NCBI GenBank assembly: GCA_021795965.1
Contig: JAJYOU010000020.1
Coordinates: forward strand, 1-32,948
Direction: 5' to 3'
Length of the DNA stretch: 32,948 bases
Source: Chloroflexota bacterium
Lineage (GTDB): Bacteria; Chloroflexota; Anaerolineae; Anaerolineales; Villigracilaceae
Below are positions 29,204 to 32,948 of the stretch, piece by piece (within the stretch, counting starts at the first letter, position 1; each line of letters begins with the position of its first letter). The position numbers were made by a program, and so were the translations under genes. A model generated the notes under the pieces. The model saw only the letters and a list, made by a program, of their open reading frames with translations. It was not told where the DNA came from and made no database searches.

Positions 29204-31177
29204 ATGATTTCAAAGTTTTCCCTTATGTTTGAACGCATCACCAATTCACAGACGCTCAGCCTGGGCGGCTCGGCAATTCTCGTCGGGCTGCTGACGGGTG
29301 CCGGGGTCTGGCTTTTCAAATGGTTGTTTGACCTGCTGCGCGGCTTCGCCTTCGGCGCAGTCAGCGGCTGGGCGGTCATATTAATACCCGTCCTGGGCGG
29401 CATGGTGGTTGGTCTCGTTGGAATTTACTTGGTTGGGGAAGAAAAGCTGCACGGAACAGCGAGCATCATGCAGGCGGTGGCGCTGGCAGGCGGACGCATC
29501 CGCTACCAGAACACGCCTTTCAAGACACTTGCAGCCATACTCTCGATCGGTACCGGCGCTTCGGTTGGACCGGAAGACCCGTCGGTCCAGATCGGTGCCA
29601 GCCTCGGCTCAATGTTTGGACAGCTGCTCCACATGTCCAATGACCGGATGAAAACCCTGGTGGCAGCCGGCGCAGCCAGTGCCATTGCCGCAGCTTTCAA
29701 TGCCCCCATCGCGGGGGTGTTCTTCGCGCTCGAAATCGTGATGGGCGAAATCAACGGCAGTGCACTCGGGATGGTCCTGGTGGCAGCCGTGACTTCTTCC
29801 GTATTCACCCAGGCGGTTTCAGGGAATTCTCCAGCCTTCCAGGTGCCTGCCTATGCCTTCGGTTCCGCCTGGGAGCTGCCGCTTTACTTGGTGCTTGGCT
29901 TGCTGGCGGGTCCCATCTCAGCATTTTACGTCTGGCTGCTCTATAAAATGCAGGATCTTTACGGCAGCTGGAAGGTGTCCCAACTGGTCAAGACTGCCAG
30001 CGCCGGGCTGGCTGTGGGCGTGGTGGGAGTTTTTCTGCCGCAGATTTTCGGTGTGGGATACAACACGATCGGCGAGATCTTGAACAAGAATGATATCGGC
30101 ATCTGGCTCCTGTTGGCGTTATTGATCGGAAAGATTGTCCTGACCACGCTCAGCCTGGCTGGCGGCTTCTTTGGCGGCGTTTTTGCCCCGGCGCTTTTCA
30201 TCGGCGCAACCCTGGGCGGGGCGTTTGGTTTGCTTGCAACCAACCTTTTTCCAGGTCTTGGGCTTAGCCCGGCGGCATTTGCGCTGGTGGGAATGGCAGC
30301 GGTCCTGGCGGGAGCCGTTCATGCACCCCTGACAGCCGTCATCCTGCTTTTTGAACTGACCAATGATTACCGCATCATCCTTCCGCTCATGTTTGCCGTG
30401 GCAGTCAGCCTGCTGATTTCACAACGGATCCAGAAGGACTCGGTCTACGACATGGGTTTGGCGCGGCACGGCATCCGGCTTGACCGCGGACGGGACGTGG
30501 AAGTGATGGGCGCAATCACCGTCGGGGATGCGATGCATACTGGCGGCGAAACCCTGCCCGAAACCATGAGTCTGACCGGCGCGGCAGAGGTTCTGGCGCG
30601 CACACGGCATCATGGCTTGCCGGTGGTGGATGCCAATGGCTGGTTGTCAGGCATTTTAACGGTGCAGGATATTGAACATGCAACTGGCGAAACGGTGGGT
30701 GCAGCCTTCACGCGCGAAGTGGAAGTGGCTTTCCCTGATGAAACCCTCAACATGGCTCTTCGCCGCATGAGCATCCGCGATGTGGGTCGCCTGCCCGTCG
30801 TGGCGCGGGAAAACCCACGCAAACTGCTGGGAATCCTGCGCCGGACGGATGTGATTCATGCCTATGATATCGCTCTCACCCGCAGGGTGCAGCAGCGTCA
30901 TCAGGAAAACGCTTACCGGCTGGATACGTTGACCCCAGCGCAGGTGAATATTTCGGATGTCGTCATCGAAACTGGCGCAGCAGCCGTGGATAAAACCATG
31001 AAGGAGATCCCCTTTCCGCGCGAATGTGTGATTGCAAGTGTGCGTCGCCGCGGGCAGGTTTTTATCCCGCGCGGTGAGACCGTCCTGCATGCCGGGGATG
31101 TGCTGGTGGTGGTGGCTGAGGGTCTGGCGCGCGAGGAAGCCGTCAAGCTCTGCCGCCAGCCAGATCATAAATTATAG
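29204..31177 (+). CDS. ClC-family chloride channel/antiporter with CBS pair and TrkA-C domain
   Basis: This is a 657-residue membrane protein. The ClC core covers residues about 15-415. The gating-glutamate loop reads GASVGPEDPSVQIGASLG, keeping the glutamate but with Asp in place of the second Gly of the common GREGP. GGFFGGVFAPALFIGATLGG is the third anion-site motif. The usual first motif GSGIP is replaced by a sequence around LHGTASIMQ. Two CBS motifs follow (about 440-560, including HHGLPVVDANGWLSGILTVQ), then a TrkA-C-like domain at the C-terminus (ECVIASVRRRGQVFIPRGET). Soluble domains suggest gating by nucleotides or another ligand. The start lies one base after the LacI-type gene. 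Confidence 0.91.
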   Translation: MISKFSLMFERITNSQTLSLGGSAILVGLLTGAGVWLFKWLFDLLRGFAFGAVSGWAVILIPVLGGMVVGLVGIYLVGEEKLHGTASIMQAVALAGGRIRYQNTPFKTLAAILSIGTGASVGPEDPSVQIGASLGSMFGQLLHMSNDRMKTLVAAGAASAIAAAFNAPIAGVFFALEIVMGEINGSALGMVLVAAVTSSVFTQAVSGNSPAFQVPAYAFGSAWELPLYLVLGLLAGPISAFYVWLLYKMQDLYGSWKVSQLVKTASAGLAVGVVGVFLPQIFGVGYNTIGEILNKNDIGIWLLLALLIGKIVLTTLSLAGGFFGGVFAPALFIGATLGGAFGLLATNLFPGLGLSPAAFALVGMAAVLAGAVHAPLTAVILLFELTNDYRIILPLMFAVAVSLLISQRIQKDSVYDMGLARHGIRLDRGRDVEVMGAITVGDAMHTGGETLPETMSLTGAAEVLARTRHHGLPVVDANGWLSGILTVQDIEHATGETVGAAFTREVEVAFPDETLNMALRRMSIRDVGRLPVVARENPRKLLGILRRTDVIHAYDIALTRRVQQRHQENAYRLDTLTPAQVNISDVVIETGAAAVDKTMKEIPFPRECVIASVRRRGQVFIPRGETVLHAGDVLVVVAEGLAREEAVKLCRQPDHKL

Positions 31178-31499
31178 GTTGGGGCTGCGCTGTCGCTGTG
31201 TGGAGAGGCGGGGACCTCAGCCCAAACTGCAACCGGATCATGCGAGAAATGCCATCAGGCGGTTGGTAGCCGTAATCCAAAGGACTCCGTTCGGGCTGGT
31301 TCAGAACGGGTGTTCAGTCATTTTGTAAAGGAATCATCGACAAAAAACTCTTGATCGCTGCAGCTAACTCTAACTCAGTCCACTATTTCTTCCTCTGTCA
31401 TTTCAAGATAAATGATTATTGAAAATTACTTGGCATTTTAATGGAACAAGATTTAAGAAAAAGCTCATCCTTTTTTGGTCTGATAATGGAGAATTTGCC
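31178..31499. other. Intergenic region before the GT87-like gene
   Basis: It contains about 320 bases with no supported gene. On the plus strand a frame starting after the TAG at 31175-31177 includes the heme motif CEKCH (31241-31255) and runs to about 31350, but it has no start codon. The part after 31360 is AT-rich. Confidence 0.4.
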
Positions 31500-32816
31500 T
31501 TGGACAATAACAGTAAATTATTTTTGAAAATAAACAAAACCTGGCTGACTGATGATGCAATTTTAATAATCGGAATTGTATTTTTATTAGTTTTTCTGCT
31601 TCTGCCAGAACCTAATGCCCCTTCGATGATTAAATTTAAAGATGACCTAATTCAGACCTATTGCACTTCATTACCCACCACATCATCAATTTCCTGCAAT
31701 CTTTCGCAAAGTTTTTTGATGAATTTGGAAGTTACCGAATTTGCATCGTCAGCACTAAAAGGCAAAGGGGCACCTTCTGATCTTGCCCAGGATATTGTTG
31801 GCTTTCGTGCACTGGTTGCTCAACAAGATCCTTATCCCATATTGGGTCCAGCTTATCATAAAATTGGATTGGAATGGGGACTTACTCACGCAAGCACGCA
31901 TCCGCCTATGGCATTTCTTTTGGTTGCGCCAATCGCGTTCTTGCCCTGGAATTGGGCATCAGCGATTTGGGCTTGGTTCATGTTAACGCTGATTGTCTTT
32001 ACGTTGCGATTTTATGGTATTTCTTGGAAAAAAGCGCTTGGGCTGACCCCTCTTACGCTCTTATGGCCCCCAATTTCGACGTCCCTCAGTCAATTTACCA
32101 TAATTTGGTTGTTTGTGCTGGCAGCAGGCTATCCATTGGAGAGAAAACAGCAATTTTGGAGCGGGATACTCGTCGGTTTGGCAACGCTTACAAAATTTTT
32201 TCCGGGTATCATGGCTATTAGCTTTCTTCTGAAAAGAAAGTGGCTTGCACTACTGGGTTTTATGGTCACCTTGGTTGCGGCTTTGTTTATTGTCCTATTA
32301 CTTTACCCAGGTGCCATTAATCGATATATTGAAGTAAACCAAACAAATTCTGTGAACATGATTTTACGAAACGATAATTCATCTTTACTTTTTAATAGCT
32401 ATCGTTTTGCCGGGTGGATGGGTCTGGCTCTTGTTCTTTTCCTGTTTTTCTTGATTATATGGGCAAACAAGGAATGTTTCTATAACCCCCAGCTTTCTAC
32501 ATCTCCCAGACTTTGGATTTTGCTTTCTTATTTTTCAGTTGCGCTTCTTCCAATTTCTTGGAATTTCTCTCTTGCTCCACTATTACCGATCGTGGTTTTC
32601 CTTATTTTTAGAAAGAAGCTGTCCACACTGACGATCGGATTGTTTTGTATCTTGATTCCTTATATAACTCCAGCTTCTGGTTTTTCCGTTCCGTTGGCGT
32701 TGGTGACTTTGTTGATAGGTTTGGGTTTATTATTTGATGCGTTACCTTTCAAACTTTTCACTGCCACCACTATAAGGGATTTGATTCGCCCATCTCATCT
32801 CGAAAAACAATATTAA
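31500..32816 (+). CDS. GT87/DUF2029-like polyprenyl-phosphate-dependent glycosyltransferase
   Basis: This is a polytopic membrane protein of 438 residues with about ten hydrophobic helices. The extracytoplasmic loop includes FRALVAQQDPYPILGPAY and GLTHASTHPPMAFLLVAPIA; the HPP motif and the later segment GLATLTKFFPGIMAISFLLK are typical of the GT87 (DUF2029) mannosyltransferase family. The start TTG at 31500 is chosen because GGAG lies at 31488-31491, eight bases upstream. The frame is open back to a TTG at 31419, which lacks a ribosome site. The gene is much more AT-rich than the ClC gene beside it, suggesting a separate origin. The sugar donor and acceptor are unknown. Confidence 0.78.
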   Translation: MDNNSKLFLKINKTWLTDDAILIIGIVFLLVFLLLPEPNAPSMIKFKDDLIQTYCTSLPTTSSISCNLSQSFLMNLEVTEFASSALKGKGAPSDLAQDIVGFRALVAQQDPYPILGPAYHKIGLEWGLTHASTHPPMAFLLVAPIAFLPWNWASAIWAWFMLTLIVFTLRFYGISWKKALGLTPLTLLWPPISTSLSQFTIIWLFVLAAGYPLERKQQFWSGILVGLATLTKFFPGIMAISFLLKRKWLALLGFMVTLVAALFIVLLLYPGAINRYIEVNQTNSVNMILRNDNSSLLFNSYRFAGWMGLALVLFLFFLIIWANKECFYNPQLSTSPRLWILLSYFSVALLPISWNFSLAPLLPIVVFLIFRKKLSTLTIGLFCILIPYITPASGFSVPLALVTLLIGLGLLFDALPFKLFTATTIRDLIRPSHLEKQY

Positions 32817-32948
32817 AATAATTTTTAAACCAAAGCAACAAGCAAAAGCGGAACTCAGCCTTATTTCCAAAACCGACGGTGAAATATTTTTCATCATGTT
32901 GGTGTTGCAAAATGGCTTTATTAGCCAGGACTGATTCCTCGTGGTACT

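Noticed and set aside
1-32948. CRISPR array, integrase, transposase or rRNA genes
   Set aside because: No regularly spaced repeats, no recombinase motifs and no rRNA sequence were seen anywhere in the window, so the mobile interpretation of the 11.9-17.6 kb region lacks its enzyme here.

Overview
The window reads as a chromosomal segment of a Chloroflexota bacterium, probably of the class Anaerolineae. This is inferred from overall style and not from a marker gene. The signs are lipoproteins with long Pro/Ala/Thr linkers, a family 5 peptide-binding protein, a PIN module with a characteristic small partner, and moderate-GC genes interrupted by AT-rich accessory DNA.

Layout. Positions 1-7302 hold the 3' half of a complex I operon, nuoH(partial)-I-J-K-L-M-N, closed by a strong terminator. 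From 7.4 to 11.2 kb lie housekeeping genes: a HAD phosphatase, a small lipoprotein, lipoyl synthase (lipA) and a one-chain NfeD/ClpP-class membrane protease. Two tRNA genes follow: Gly-TCC, and a CAT tRNA that most resembles tRNA-Ile2. From 11.88 to 17.6 kb is an accessory region. It carries three degenerate copies of the 3' half of the CAT tRNA (11886, 13812, 17531). Between them are a DUF6979-like protein, a PIN toxin module, an unknown AT-rich gene, a YefM-YoeB module with a clear promoter and operator, a gene remnant, and a 794-residue decaheme OmcA/MtrC-type lipoprotein cytochrome with a collagen-like (Gly-Pro-Ala)8 segment next to the lipid anchor.

From 17.7 to 20.4 kb are a drug/metabolite-type exporter with a His-rich tail and a cytoplasmic-looking 5'-nucleotidase-family enzyme. 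From 21.1 to 26.9 kb is a D-peptide salvage locus: D-aminopeptidase dppA, a peptide-binding lipoprotein, permeases dppB and dppC, and a convergent alanine racemase. No transporter ATPase gene is present. The end of the window holds a gene remnant, a small two-helix zinc-ribbon protein with Asn-Tyr-Gly repeats, a LacI-type regulator directly followed by a ClC transporter with CBS and TrkA-C domains, and an AT-rich GT87-like glycosyltransferase.

How the parts fit. Complex I supplies the respiratory chain. The decaheme cytochrome suggests electron transfer to an acceptor outside the cell, but no partner porin or inner-membrane quinol oxidase is visible here. The dpp and alr genes would import D-amino-acid peptides, cleave them and racemise D-alanine. 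Several genes lack a ribosome binding site and instead have a TATAAT-like box 6-8 bases before the start codon, which suggests leaderless transcripts. The strongest candidates for something undescribed are the tRNA-derived repeats that partition the accessory region and the collagen-stalked decaheme cytochrome between two of them.
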